From positions 1 to 36,812 of the forward strand of contig JAUWAY010000024.1 in NCBI GenBank assembly GCA_030601845.1: 36,812 nt of DNA, given 5' to 3'. Under the pieces are notes generated by a model. The model did no database searches, was not told the origin of the DNA, and saw only the letters and a program-made list of their open reading frames with translations. This document shows positions 8,458 to 17,495 of the stretch, in pieces. Positions within the stretch are counted from its first letter, which is position 1. Each line of letters opens with the position of its first letter. This DNA is from Phycisphaerae bacterium (GTDB lineage Bacteria > Planctomycetota > Phycisphaerae > Sedimentisphaerales > Anaerobacaceae). Position numbers and translations under genes: made by a program.

Positions 8458-9936
8458 ATGAATCGCCGCAATTTTTTGAAATCAATAGGACTGGGGGCGT
8501 CGGCGCTGGCGATGCCGCGGTTCGTATTCGGCGGCGAGAGGCCAACAAGCAAGCCAAATATCATTTTCATCCTCATCGATGATATGGGCTGGAGTGACGT
8601 CGGCTTTATGGGTAGCCGATACTACGAAACGCCGAATATTGACAAGCTCGCCAGTGAGGGGATGGTTTTTAACAGCGCCTACACGTGCGGACCGAACTGC
8701 GCACCGACCCGGGCCAGCTTGATGTCAGGACAGTACACGCCACGTCACGGGGTTATCACGGTCAACAATTCTGACCGCGGCCCGGCGCATCTGAGAAAGC
8801 TCATCCCCATCCCGACCAGGACGAAGCTCACTACCGACGTGGTAACCATAGCCGAGGCGCTCAAGCCCGCCGGTTATGTCAGCGCCAGTATGGGCAAATG
8901 GCATCTCGGTGACGACCCGGAACTCGGCCCCATCGGACAGGGTTTCGACGTGAACGTCGGCGGCTATCAAGCAGGCCATCCGAAAAGTTATTTCAGCCCG
9001 TACAAGAATCCGGAGCTCGGCGACGGCCCAAAGGGCGAATACCTGACAGACCGTCTGACCGACGAAGCACTCAAATTCATCGAAGCCAACAAGGACAGGC
9101 CTTTCTTCCTGTATCTGCCGCACTATGCGGTCCATACGCCCCTGCAGGCCAAGAAGGATATGATTGAGAAGTACAAAAGAAAAGCCGGTAGCAACGGGCA
9201 GAGCAACCCGACTTACGCCTCGATGATTGAGAGTACCGACCAGGGAGTTGGCCGGATGATGGCCAAGCTCGACGAACTGGGCCTGGCGAACAAGACGGTC
9301 GTGGTCTTTTACTCGGACAATGGCGGCGTTGGGGGCTACAGTGAGCTTGGAATAAAAGGTTCGGAGATTACATCCAATGCACCACTGCGTGGTGGCAAAG
9401 GCATGCTCTACGAGGGAGGTGTCCGTGTGCCGATGCTTGTCCGCTGGCCCGGCGTGGTCAAACCGGGCACAACTTGCGAGACGCCCATCATCAGCGTTGA
9501 TTTCTACCCGACCCTGCTGGAGGTTGCCGGCGCATCGCGGCCGGCAAGCCAGGCCCTTGATGGTGAAAGCATGGTGCCGCTGCTGAAAGGAGCCGGCGGC
9601 GTGGGCCGCGACGCTATCTTCTGGCATTTCCCTGCTTATCTTCAGGGCAACGAAGGCACATGGCGAACCACACCAGCCGGTGCCGTCCGCAAGGGCAACT
9701 GGAAGCTGTTAGAGTTTTTCGAGGACGGCCGGCTGGAGTTGTACAACCTGGCCGAGGACATCGGCGAGAGGAACAACCTATCTAAAAAAATGCCCGATAA
9801 AACCAGGAAATTGCACGAATTGCTCAAGCTCTGGCGAAAATCGGTAGGCGCCCGCGTGCCCACGGAACTCAACCCGGAATATGACCCCAACGCCGGGTTA
9901 GAAACCAAGAAAAAGAAAACGAAGAACAAAAGGTAA
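8458..9936 (+). CDS. Tat-exported sulfatase
   Basis: Third sulfatase of the run, 492 residues. The N-terminus NRRNFLKSIG carries the Tat motif; here the hydrophobic stretch ends without a lipobox cysteine, so it may be a soluble periplasmic or secreted enzyme unlike its two upstream neighbours. IDD (40-42) and CAPTR (81-85, Cys81) are the metal and formylglycine motifs, followed by YSDNGG and EGGVRVPMLVRWPG. The C-terminus ends in a lysine-rich tail (TKKKKTKNKR). GAGGGG-type ribosome site upstream of the ATG. It closes the apparent operon; no terminator was recognised after it, and the next gene is convergent. Confidence 0.93.
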   Translation: MNRRNFLKSIGLGASALAMPRFVFGGERPTSKPNIIFILIDDMGWSDVGFMGSRYYETPNIDKLASEGMVFNSAYTCGPNCAPTRASLMSGQYTPRHGVITVNNSDRGPAHLRKLIPIPTRTKLTTDVVTIAEALKPAGYVSASMGKWHLGDDPELGPIGQGFDVNVGGYQAGHPKSYFSPYKNPELGDGPKGEYLTDRLTDEALKFIEANKDRPFFLYLPHYAVHTPLQAKKDMIEKYKRKAGSNGQSNPTYASMIESTDQGVGRMMAKLDELGLANKTVVVFYSDNGGVGGYSELGIKGSEITSNAPLRGGKGMLYEGGVRVPMLVRWPGVVKPGTTCETPIISVDFYPTLLEVAGASRPASQALDGESMVPLLKGAGGVGRDAIFWHFPAYLQGNEGTWRTTPAGAVRKGNWKLLEFFEDGRLELYNLAEDIGERNNLSKKMPDKTRKLHELLKLWRKSVGARVPTELNPEYDPNAGLETKKKKTKNKR

Positions 9937-10008
9937 GCAAAAGGCCGGAGAAGCCAAATCCGCTACGTCAGCGCATCATTAAAGCTGAAGCCACGAGTGG
10001 AAGACAGT

Positions 10009-11256
10009 TTATCCAAGCAAACCATCATAAACCCTGACACCTTCCACCGGTTTACAGATATGAACGGCGTAGCTGTCAGCGTACGTTGGATGGCTACGAG
10101 GATAGGCGGTCTCGACGGCCTGCTTCAAGGCATCGACGCAGTCGGCGCGTACCAATGCACCTGCCGCACCTTTATCACCTCCGCCTAACATTCTCTCTCC
10201 CAAAACGCCCGGGACAGTGCGAGCGATGTCACACATTGTTTCCAATTCCGGGCCGGAGATTTTATAATCGTCTCTCAGACCGATGCCGTCGGCACGGAAT
10301 ATGCGTCCAACAGTTTCAATGTCGCCAGCTTTCCAGGCATCGAGCATTTCGTAAAACCGCCGCTGGGCAGCAAAGATATATTTCAGCCGGTCGCATAAGT
10401 CCGGATATTGGTTTTTGAACTGTGCCAATATCCGGTCATAGAGGACCTGGTCTTTTATGTCCGCTAGGCAGCAAATGCTGTAGTTGGCCTGTTGTAAGAT
10501 TGAGACCAGTTCTTCACACTGAGCCCTTCGGACCTTATAGGTGGATTTTTCCAGTCCTGGCCGAATGGTGCCCGTATCGAGCACTACGATGCGGAAATCA
10601 GTAGCGCCTGCCCCAAGAGACACATAGTCTACAGACCTTGTTTTGGGGTTATAATAGGTGCCCATTCCGGCACGGGCAAACAGTATCATAATCTGGTCAA
10701 GCTGGCCGCAGGGCGAACCGATATAATCATTCTCTACCGCCTGGGCCAGGTCGACAATTTTGAACTGGTCTTCAATTTCGATACCGTTAGCATCAAGCAG
10801 GGATAAAATGAGGTTCACGGTCAAAGAAGCAGAGCGCGACATTCCGCCGCCGGGGATGTCTCCATAAACGATAGCGTCGATGCCTTGTTGCAGTCTTAAG
10901 CCCTGGCGCCTCAAAATATATTCGACCCCGTACGGGAAGCGAGCCCAGGTATCGGCGATGGATGCCGATTTGGGCTCGGGAACGTCTCCGAGACTGAATT
11001 CAATAACACCATCGCCAGGGAAATTTCCGCTAAACAATCTTACTCGCCCGGTGCCGTTAGGCCTGTAGGCCAGCCAGATGAACCTGTCGGTTCCCACGCC
11101 GAACAATTCGGTACCGTTGTAATCGCCGTGCTCAACCCCCAGGCAAAAACGAGATGAAGTTCTCCTGATTTTAGCTACCTTGATGTTTATGCCGGTATTT
11201 CGGGATAATTGCAAGATTTTATCGATAGCTGCCTGCTCCTGGGCTGTCAACTGCAT
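10009..11256 (-). CDS. Galactokinase-like GHMP sugar kinase
   Basis: 415 residues with the three GHMP motifs: an N-terminal sugar-binding motif EHGDYNG (42-48; galactokinase has GEHTDYN), the phosphate loop PGGGMSRSAS (135-144; usually PxGxGLSSSA) and the C-terminal GERMLGGGDKG. CGQLDQ (183-188) supplies the catalytic aspartate (Asp187). Length and order fit galactokinase, but the signature PGRxNLIGEH is degenerate here (RRTSSRFCLGVEH), so the sugar may be another one, such as fucose, galacturonate or N-acetylgalactosamine. The ATG has a strong GGAGG site. It is last in a closely spaced minus-strand gene run. Its position beside the sulfatases suggests it phosphorylates a monosaccharide released from sulfated glycan; this is inference. 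Confidence 0.8.
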   Translation of the reverse strand: MQLTAQEQAAIDKILQLSRNTGINIKVAKIRRTSSRFCLGVEHGDYNGTELFGVGTDRFIWLAYRPNGTGRVRLFSGNFPGDGVIEFSLGDVPEPKSASIADTWARFPYGVEYILRRQGLRLQQGIDAIVYGDIPGGGMSRSASLTVNLILSLLDANGIEIEDQFKIVDLAQAVENDYIGSPCGQLDQIMILFARAGMGTYYNPKTRSVDYVSLGAGATDFRIVVLDTGTIRPGLEKSTYKVRRAQCEELVSILQQANYSICCLADIKDQVLYDRILAQFKNQYPDLCDRLKYIFAAQRRFYEMLDAWKAGDIETVGRIFRADGIGLRDDYKISGPELETMCDIARTVPGVLGERMLGGGDKGAAGALVRADCVDALKQAVETAYPRSHPTYADSYAVHICKPVEGVRVYDGLLG

Positions 11257-11289
11257 TTTGCAATCCTCCTTCGCTAATTATTAGTGTCA

Positions 11290-12282
11290 CTACCACTTGG
11301 ACCGCAAACCCTTCTCGTTGACTTCATCTATGAACACCTTCAGCTCTTTTAGCAGAATTTCCAATCGCTCGGCATCTTCGAGCAGGCCTTCGTACAATCG
11401 TGCGTCGTTTACAAGCTTGGCAAGGGTGCCCTGGCCGCTATTTATCTTCTCCAAAAGCACCCGCAACTCCGCTGCCGTTTTACTTAATTCTTCGCTGGTA
11501 CCAACCATAGCGGTAACGACCTTTTCGACTTGGGTATCAACACTTTCCAAAGTTGCGGTCCCAGCGGCGGATAATTTTTGAAATTCTTTATCAGCGTTTT
11601 TCAAAGCTGCGGTACCGGCAGCGGAGAATTGTTGAAGTTCCTTCAGTGCCTGCGTAGCTTGCTTTGTCGCCTCAGGCAGATTAGCCAAGGTTGCCTTGAA
11701 ATTTTCTTTATTGTTGGGGTCGCCAAGAATATCATTGGCGTTTTTGATAAGAGTGCCGAGGCCGTCAACTAATTCGTCCAATTTCTTCTGGCTTTCTTCC
11801 GGGAAGAACTCGCTGGTCATACCGGTCGAACCCTGCAGCAAACTGTCCTTATCCAAAAATGGACCGGTGGGCTCGTTCACATCAAAATGTTTAAGCTTTA
11901 ATTCAATATAACTGCTGCCCAAACCTCGCGTCATCAGTTTTGCCTCAACATCAGCCGGTATATCATCGTATTTATTGTCAATACTAAGAATAACCAAAGT
12001 CTGGTGGTAAAAATGGCCGGTGTTTAAGTCCTTCATAACTTTGGGTGGCTTGATATCCGTCACTCTACCGATCTCGTAGCCACAAAATCGCACGGGGGTG
12101 TCCCTCTGCACTCCCGGTGCTGTTGGGAATTGAACTCTTACCTGAAATGATCTTAGTTGTCCGACAAACACAGGCAAATCACCGAACTTAAATATCAGCC
12201 ATACAAGCGCGCACATACTTACTACCACAAAGATGCCTACAATAATATTACGCCTTGTCTGGGCGGTCTCGTAATCGCTCAC
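11290..12282 (-). CDS. MlaD-family (MCE domain) lipid-transport protein
   Basis: One N-terminal membrane helix (residues 13-31) is followed by an MCE domain (about 41-130: VRVQFPTAPGVQRDTPVRF and GYEIGRV), the lipid-binding hexamer-forming domain of MlaD, LetB and PqiB proteins. The rest (about 160-325) is heptad-like, alanine- and leucine-rich and probably coiled coil. It contains a short internal repeat (FSAAGTAALKNADKEFQKLSAAGTATLES split over 220-250). The start is GTG with GGAAG upstream. It is the solute-binding part of a phospholipid transport ABC system between the two membranes. The permease and ATPase (mlaE, mlaF) are not in the window. It lies 13 bp after the MerR-like gene. Confidence 0.88.
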   Translation of the reverse strand: MSDYETAQTRRNIIVGIFVVVSMCALVWLIFKFGDLPVFVGQLRSFQVRVQFPTAPGVQRDTPVRFCGYEIGRVTDIKPPKVMKDLNTGHFYHQTLVILSIDNKYDDIPADVEAKLMTRGLGSSYIELKLKHFDVNEPTGPFLDKDSLLQGSTGMTSEFFPEESQKKLDELVDGLGTLIKNANDILGDPNNKENFKATLANLPEATKQATQALKELQQFSAAGTAALKNADKEFQKLSAAGTATLESVDTQVEKVVTAMVGTSEELSKTAAELRVLLEKINSGQGTLAKLVNDARLYEGLLEDAERLEILLKELKVFIDEVNEKGLRSKW

Positions 12283-12295
12283 TTTTTGCTTCCTT

Positions 12296-12538
12296 TCAAA
12301 CAGGGCGGCCTTCCAGAAACAATTCCCTTATGGCACGCAACGGATAGCCGCTATCGTTAAGCTTTTTTATCAGTTTGATTCGTTCAATACTCTTTTTATC
12401 AAACAACCGTCGCCCACTCAACGTAACTTCTGTAGGCTCAAGTAAACCGACCATAATGTAATATTGCAGAGATTGCCGGGAAATGCCAGCTTTTTTTGCG
12501 GCTGCACCTATTGGCATTAACTTGCTCTTACCAGTCAA
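12296..12538 (-). CDS. MerR-like winged-helix regulator (80 aa)
   Basis: A short DNA-binding protein made only of a MerR-type helix-turn-helix and wing: IGAAAKKAGISRQSLQYYI then GRRLFDKKSIERIKLIKKL and GYPLRAIRELF. There is no effector domain or long dimerisation helix, so it resembles excisionase-like or small MerR proteins. The start is TTG at 12538, with GAGG seven bases upstream; an ATG at 12517 would trim seven residues without touching the domain. It sits between rnpA and the MlaD-like gene in a run with gaps of 19 and 13 bp, so it may autoregulate this operon. Confidence 0.82.
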   Translation of the reverse strand: MTGKSKLMPIGAAAKKAGISRQSLQYYIMVGLLEPTEVTLSGRRLFDKKSIERIKLIKKLNDSGYPLRAIRELFLEGRPV

Positions 12539-12557
12539 AATTTACCTCGAAAAGCAA

Positions 12558-12974
12558 CTATTGATTATCGGTTTTTTCATTTCTTATCCGATTTTCTGCG
12601 GCGGCTACCAACGCTAAAAACGAAGATTTTACCTGCTCAAATGTCGGTTGTCTTGCAGTTTCTTTAGGTTTTCTCAGTTTGTCTGATTTTTTTGGTGCTC
12701 GATGCGAAATCATAAGTAAATAATCGAAGCTGGCTGGAATCCGGTCCTGGCTTTGCCGAAATGCCTCTCTGGCCAGCCGTTTTAATCGATTACGAACAAC
12801 CGCATTGCCGCACGATTTGCCGACCGAGACACCCAATTGCGGATAGCCACAATCGTTTTCGGCCATATAAAGCGTAAGCAACCCATTACTAACACGCAAA
12901 TTACGAGCCAAAACGGCTTTGAACTGCCTGTTAGTAACAAGTCTCTTACTTTTCGGAAAGGAAAACCGCTTCAT
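12558..12974 (-). CDS. rnpA: Ribonuclease P protein component
   Basis: 138 residues. The signature RNRLKRLAREAFR (61-73), the N-terminal KSKRLVTNRQFKAVL and the ISHRAP segment identify the protein subunit that helps the RNase P RNA process the 5' ends of tRNAs. The C-terminal 30 residues are polar and poorly conserved. The ATG at 12974 lies directly at the end of a 7-bp tandem repeat and has no visible ribosome site. The normal upstream neighbour rpmH (ribosomal protein L34) is absent: only 43 bp separate rnpA from the antiporter gene. It heads rnpA-merR-mlaD-kinase. Confidence 0.93.
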   Translation of the reverse strand: MKRFSFPKSKRLVTNRQFKAVLARNLRVSNGLLTLYMAENDCGYPQLGVSVGKSCGNAVVRNRLKRLAREAFRQSQDRIPASFDYLLMISHRAPKKSDKLRKPKETARQPTFEQVKSSFLALVAAAENRIRNEKTDNQ

Positions 12975-13008
12975 AGTTCGTAGTTCGTAGTTCTTAGCTC
13001 GTAACTAT
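12974..13008 (-). repeat. Five degenerate 7-bp tandem repeats at the rnpA start
   Basis: On the plus strand the units are TAGTTCG, TAGTTCG, TAGTTCT, TAGCTCG and TAACTAT. On the coding strand the array reads as CGAACTA-type units ending exactly at the rnpA start codon. It fills most of the 43-bp gap between rnpA and the antiporter gene. The same 7-bp period is seen in three other places in the window. Confidence 0.8.
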
Positions 13009-13017
13009 GAACCCATT

Positions 13018-14718
13018 TTAACCCTTTGCCAAAGCTGCTTCATCTGCCACTTTACGTCTGTGCAAAACTTCGGCACTTATTTTGCGAAGTGCCTTGCGAT
13101 AGTCCAAGACACCAACAAGCTCATCACTGTCGCTGCCGGCCACCACGGGCATATTTTCCAAATCATAGCGTCTCATCCGCTCCATTGCCTCTTCAAGCGG
13201 TTTCTGTGGTGTCGTCTTATCGAGTACCGGCTCGGCGACATCACAGGCCAGCAGCCAGCCAGCAACTTCCCTGTTGGCAAACATCTCCTTGATATCGGCG
13301 ATAGTGATTATCCCTATAATCCGGGATTGGCTGTCAATAACCGGATAGTACACACTGTCGGAAGTGCTAAAGACCTCAAGAATCTGATGCAGCGGCAAAT
13401 CTTGTGCAATGCTTGTCGGTTTGGCGTCCATAACATCTTTAACTGTATACATTTTTATGAGGTCTTCCTCAGTAACATTGAGACCTACTTCTCCGGCCTT
13501 TTTGACGCCGAATTTGACCAGCATCGGCCCGAGTATTTCCATCAAAAATGTCGCTGTCATAATAACCATAATAATGGTTTTGCCGAGTTCTGCATTAAAC
13601 TGCCGGCCGGCCAAAATAGCAAGGCCAATAGCCACGCCGGCCTGAGGCAAAAGGCAAATTCCCAGGTATTTACGAACTGCAGCCGGCGCACCAGAATATC
13701 TGGCACCAAACCAGCACCCTACTACCTTGCCCGCCGCTCTGCAGAGAATATACACTACCGTCATAACCACTACCCACGTAGCTAATCTGCCAAACTCTAT
13801 GTGCGCTCCTGCCAGCACAAAAAACGAAATATAGATAGGCGGCGAAAATTTCTCGACAAGCCCAAAGATACTCTTGCTCCGGCGCGGCGCCAGATTGGCC
13901 ATAGTTATACCGAGTGTCATAGCAGGCAAAATCGGGCCGATATCCGCTATTATTGAGATGCCGACAACAAGCAAAAGGCAGCTAATCAAAAAGGTCAGGG
14001 TTTTATCATCGGCTCTAACGGATTTTAAGAGAAAATGGAGCGCCAGCCCCGCCAGAAAACCTAAAAGTATTGCACCAACAATTTCACCCAACAGTGCAAA
14101 CGTAGCGGTTAAAACAGAGTCGTGGCCTGTGCCGCAAAGAGCTTTTGCTCCTGTTGCTGCTATGCGGTAGAGCAGCAGTGCCAGAGCATCATCGAGTGCC
14201 ACTATAGCCAGCACTGCCGCCGTTAAAGGCCCCCTTGTCTTGTACTCCCACAAAACATTTGTCGTCGCCGCCGGTGCCGTAGCCGAGGCAATTGCACCAA
14301 GCACAAGTCCCATTGCAATCGAAGTAAACAGATTACCAGTTACGAGCCACGCCACTATCGAGGCGCCAACCGCCACCAGCAGAAAAGCTCCTATACCCTG
14401 GGAGAAAAGAATAATGAAAAACTGCCTCCCGTACTTTTTAAAGACATCACCCCGAAGTTCACCGCCAATCATAAATCCTATAATACCCAGCGCAAACATT
14501 GTAAAGGGCTCAAGAGTCTCAATTCTTTCAGGAGTTATTACTTTAAGAACATCACCCAGAAGTATTCCAACCATAATGCAGCCAACAACCTGAGGAATGC
14601 GGAACTTTTGAAAAAGACGCGCACCAAACGTACCGGCCAGAACAATCAGCCCGAACAACAGGACCAAATTCAAATGGCCAATAGCTTCGGTACTCGCACT
14701 AACAAATGAATGAATCAT
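13018..14718 (-). CDS. Cation:proton antiporter (CPA2 type) with C-terminal CBS pair
   Basis: 566 residues. The first 410 or so form about 12-13 hydrophobic segments of the Na+/H+ (or K+/H+) exchanger fold, with LVLGAIASATAPAATTNVL and IVALDDALALLL carrying the paired-helix region and its aspartates. From about 435 to 545 two CBS motifs follow (KDVMDAKPTSIAQDLPL, then IIGIITIADIKEMF; second copy ending LVGVLDYRKAL), which usually bind adenine nucleotides and gate transport. It would exchange monovalent cations for protons in the inner membrane. It lies 43 bp upstream of rnpA in the same direction. No strong ribosome site is seen before the ATG at 14718. Confidence 0.9.
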   Translation of the reverse strand: MIHSFVSASTEAIGHLNLVLLFGLIVLAGTFGARLFQKFRIPQVVGCIMVGILLGDVLKVITPERIETLEPFTMFALGIIGFMIGGELRGDVFKKYGRQFFIILFSQGIGAFLLVAVGASIVAWLVTGNLFTSIAMGLVLGAIASATAPAATTNVLWEYKTRGPLTAAVLAIVALDDALALLLYRIAATGAKALCGTGHDSVLTATFALLGEIVGAILLGFLAGLALHFLLKSVRADDKTLTFLISCLLLVVGISIIADIGPILPAMTLGITMANLAPRRSKSIFGLVEKFSPPIYISFFVLAGAHIEFGRLATWVVVMTVVYILCRAAGKVVGCWFGARYSGAPAAVRKYLGICLLPQAGVAIGLAILAGRQFNAELGKTIIMVIMTATFLMEILGPMLVKFGVKKAGEVGLNVTEEDLIKMYTVKDVMDAKPTSIAQDLPLHQILEVFSTSDSVYYPVIDSQSRIIGIITIADIKEMFANREVAGWLLACDVAEPVLDKTTPQKPLEEAMERMRRYDLENMPVVAGSDSDELVGVLDYRKALRKISAEVLHRRKVADEAALAKG

Positions 14719-14886
14719 AGTAATTCCAATTTCGAAATTTTATGCAAATTAGGTATTATGCTAATCTTAATATCGGTTCTGTCAAACGATTTCCTTTTGT
14801 CCTAAAAGGCCCAAAACGCCGTACCTTCTCCACCACCTCTCAAGGCCAGGGGAAAATATCAGCCGCCAAAGGCCAATTTGGGGGTC

Positions 14887-16464
14887 TTACTTTTCGTCGA
14901 CCGTGATACCCGGCCAATCATCCGTGCGGAACGGTGAAGCAGGCAGACCTTGCTTGTTATAGAGATTGCATACAGGATTATCTGCCCAGCCATAGCGCAC
15001 AGCAACTGGCTCGGCGACTTTGTCGCTGTCAATCACAATGATAATGCCATTTATCTTTGCATCAGCCCAGACAAATTTGCGGTCCGCCCCGGCGATGGCA
15101 AAACCCTTCAATGGCTCGCCCCCGCCTACAACAAGCCCTCCACCAATATGCTCAAAGTGCACGATAATCTTACCGCCCTCTACCTTCATTGATTTATAGA
15201 GGGGTCCGGAATAAACCAGCTTTCTCCCGTAGGTTTTGGCCAAAGCCCACAACGCCAGACGCTTACCAACATCCTGCTTATTCTTCGGATGTATATTGTC
15301 AGCATCACCAATGTCTATGATTACTGCCATTCCCGTCTTCGGCAGTGATAGTGTCATTAGCTGCGCTTCCCGCAGTTCCGCCCAGGCACTTTCAGCCGGC
15401 TCAGGAACGATATCTCTGAAGTTTGCCAATTGAACAAAAAGGAAAGGAAAATCACCCTGGCCCCAGTCATTCCGCCAGTTCTCAATCATCGCAGGAAACA
15501 GCTTGCGATACTGATATGACCGGCCCGAGTTTGCGTTTGCCTCGCCCTGGTACCATATTGCCCCTTGAATGCCATACGGTATCAGCGGCGCGATCATACC
15601 GTTGTATAAAATCCCTGGCGACTGGTGATGTACCGGCCCGACCGGTTCACGTGGTCTGCGTGGCGGCTTCTTGCCTTCAGCCCTGGCCTTTTTAACAGCA
15701 TCTTCCCACTTTTTTACCTTCTGCTCATATTCTTTTTTCGCTTCCGGATATTTCGCAACCACATCGGCAAAACGCTCCAGAATAAGCGCAAAATCCGGCT
15801 CTACCTCAAGCATCTCTCGCCTGGTCCAGGCTTCAGCCGGCGTACCACCCCAGGATGTATGAATCAAACCAACCGGCACATCAAGTTCCTTGTGCAGTTC
15901 TCGTCCAAAATAGTAGGCCACCGCTGAAAAATCCGGAATTGTCTGGAGACTGCACAACGACCAATTGCCCACGCAATCGGCCTGCGGCTGCTCAGCCGTC
16001 TTTCGCTCGACCGTGAGCAACCGGATATTCGGATAATCGGCCGCAGCAATCTCCTGCTCGGCGTTAGTTGACCGGCTGACCGGCATCGCCATATTCGACT
16101 GGCCTGAACAAACCCAGACCTCGCCAACCAAAATATTTCTAATTTTTATGCTGTTTTTGCCACTAATAGTCATTTCGTATGGCCCGCCCACTTTCGGAGG
16201 ATTCATCTTAAACATCCACTTGCCGTCTTTATCTGCGCTTACTCCCCAGGCCATACTATGCCAACTAACGCTGACCATAACCTGCTCGCCAGGCTCGGCC
16301 CAGCCCCATATCGGCACCTCCATCCCCTGCTGCAGGACCATATTATCACTAATTACCGCCGGTAACTTAACGTCAGCCCAGGCATCAGCCGCACACACCA
16401 ACGCCAAACCCAATGAAAGAATTGAAACAATTGGTGTGCTAAGACAGGGTCGCTTGTAACTCAT
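14887..16464 (-). CDS. Sialate O-acetylesterase-like carbohydrate esterase, exported
   Basis: 525 residues beginning with a signal peptide (cleavage about Ala30 in AWADV). VCSGQSNM (118-125) holds the nucleophile Ser123 of the SASA/SGNH family. HTSWGGTPAEAW and IWYQGEANA are family blocks, and DNIHPKNK carries the likely catalytic histidine. The enzyme removes O-acetyl groups from sialic acids or from other acetylated sugars such as xylan and pectin. The insert with many K and E residues (about 255-290) looks helical. It stands alone between the antiporter and a divergent thioredoxin gene. With the sulfatases and fucosidase it fits side-chain removal from decorated glycans; the exact substrate is not readable. 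Confidence 0.9.
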   Translation of the reverse strand: MSYKRPCLSTPIVSILSLGLALVCAADAWADVKLPAVISDNMVLQQGMEVPIWGWAEPGEQVMVSVSWHSMAWGVSADKDGKWMFKMNPPKVGGPYEMTISGKNSIKIRNILVGEVWVCSGQSNMAMPVSRSTNAEQEIAAADYPNIRLLTVERKTAEQPQADCVGNWSLCSLQTIPDFSAVAYYFGRELHKELDVPVGLIHTSWGGTPAEAWTRREMLEVEPDFALILERFADVVAKYPEAKKEYEQKVKKWEDAVKKARAEGKKPPRRPREPVGPVHHQSPGILYNGMIAPLIPYGIQGAIWYQGEANANSGRSYQYRKLFPAMIENWRNDWGQGDFPFLFVQLANFRDIVPEPAESAWAELREAQLMTLSLPKTGMAVIIDIGDADNIHPKNKQDVGKRLALWALAKTYGRKLVYSGPLYKSMKVEGGKIIVHFEHIGGGLVVGGGEPLKGFAIAGADRKFVWADAKINGIIIVIDSDKVAEPVAVRYGWADNPVCNLYNKQGLPASPFRTDDWPGITVDEK

Positions 16465-16609
16465 CTTTCAACTCCTGAAAAACCAATAATACAATAAATC
16501 CCAGTTTCTAATATTGATACTTTGCTTTTTATAAGCCGCCGGAAATTATACCACCGCTGAAAATGCAGGTCAAAGACACATATCCGATGTTCTTTGCACT
16601 TACCGCTCG

Positions 16610-16635
16610 AGCCAAAAATTTGTTGATTTTTGGCT
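16610..16635. promoter_or_regulatory. Perfect 10-bp inverted repeat between divergent genes
   Basis: AGCCAAAAAT and ATTTTTGGCT are separated by TTGTTG. The repeat lies in the 236-bp divergent region between the acetylesterase and the thioredoxin gene and touches the -35 box of the proposed thioredoxin promoter. It may be an operator. It is followed on the plus strand by only a weak T-run, so a terminator is less likely. Confidence 0.5.
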
Positions 16636-16663
16636 TTATAAAACAGTCAGGTTATGGTATATT
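16635..16663 (+). promoter_or_regulatory. Probable sigma-70-type promoter of the thioredoxin gene
   Basis: TTTATA (16635-16640; 4 of 6 consensus) and TATATT (16658-16663; 5 of 6) are spaced by 17 bp. Transcription would begin near 16670, about 30 bp before the ATG, with AGGAG as ribosome site. Confidence 0.4.
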
Positions 16664-16700
16664 TCCTTTCAAAATCAACAATTCCTGATAGGAGCACAAA

Positions 16701-17348
16701 ATGCCCGAACAGAACAAAAAACAGACACGCCTTTGGCCGGTGATTCTCATTTCTGCGATTATACTCGTTGCGGTGGTAATCTGGGCGATAGTAAAACAGC
16801 AACCTGCCGAACAGACCCACGCGGAGCATCACCACATTTTCGAAAATTCGAAATTTGAAATTCCTGAGGCAAGTCTGAACGACATCATTAAAGCCGCAAG
16901 AACCTGGGGACCAGCTCACGAATCCTGGTTCGGCAAACCGGCACCGGACTTCACTTTGACCGATGTCAACGGCAAACAGCATAAATTAAGCGGTTACCGC
17001 GGAAAAAGTGTTTTAGTTATCTTCTGGGCAACCTGGTGTCCACCTTGCAAAATCGAAATACCGGACCTGATTGAATTGCGAAACACCGTCAGCGAAGACA
17101 CACTGGCAATGTTAGCTATATCGAATGAAGACCCGGCTTTGGTGAAGAAATTCATCGCCGAGTGGAGAATGAACTATACTGTCCTGCTCGACAAAGGCAA
17201 TATGCCGACACCATTCGGTTTTATGAGAGTTTACAGAACGTCCGGCGTACCTTGCAGCTTTTTTATCGACGCCGAGGGCAAAATAAAATTTGCTACTGCT
17301 GGTTTAATATCATTGGACGAAATCAAGGCCATACTGCAGGCCGAATGA
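16701..17348 (+). CDS. Membrane-anchored TlpA/ResA-like thioredoxin
   Basis: 215 residues. A short positively charged N-terminus and one membrane helix (12-31) anchor the protein with its domain outside the cytoplasm. A thioredoxin-like fold of the AhpC/TlpA kind starts near residue 78 (GKPAPDFTLTDVNGK) and has the redox motif WCPPC at 112-116 (Cys113, Cys116). GVPCSFFIDAEGKI contains the cis-proline-equivalent region, here GVP as usual. It probably reduces disulfides in exported proteins or in cytochrome biogenesis. GGAG ribosome site. A histidine-rich stretch (AEHHHIFE, 41-48) between helix and domain is a small oddity. Confidence 0.88.
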   Translation: MPEQNKKQTRLWPVILISAIILVAVVIWAIVKQQPAEQTHAEHHHIFENSKFEIPEASLNDIIKAARTWGPAHESWFGKPAPDFTLTDVNGKQHKLSGYRGKSVLVIFWATWCPPCKIEIPDLIELRNTVSEDTLAMLAISNEDPALVKKFIAEWRMNYTVLLDKGNMPTPFGFMRVYRTSGVPCSFFIDAEGKIKFATAGLISLDEIKAILQAE

Positions 17349-17495
17349 TTCATCACTCGTGAATAGCTAATCTTGAATCGAACCACGAGATACAAATTAA
17401 TTGCCTTTTTGCTTTACAAGCCCACCCGGCCTTGTTAAAATTCGGTAGTTTAATCTCGTTGTTCGTTGTGAGCGGTGCGTATTGCGAAAAAAACA

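Noticed and set aside
8725-9627. 300-codon antisense frame in the third sulfatase
   Set aside because: Same reason: complement of GC-biased codons, no ribosome site.
12974-13008. Possible CRISPR-like array
   Set aside because: Unit is 7 bp with no spacers; it is a simple tandem repeat.
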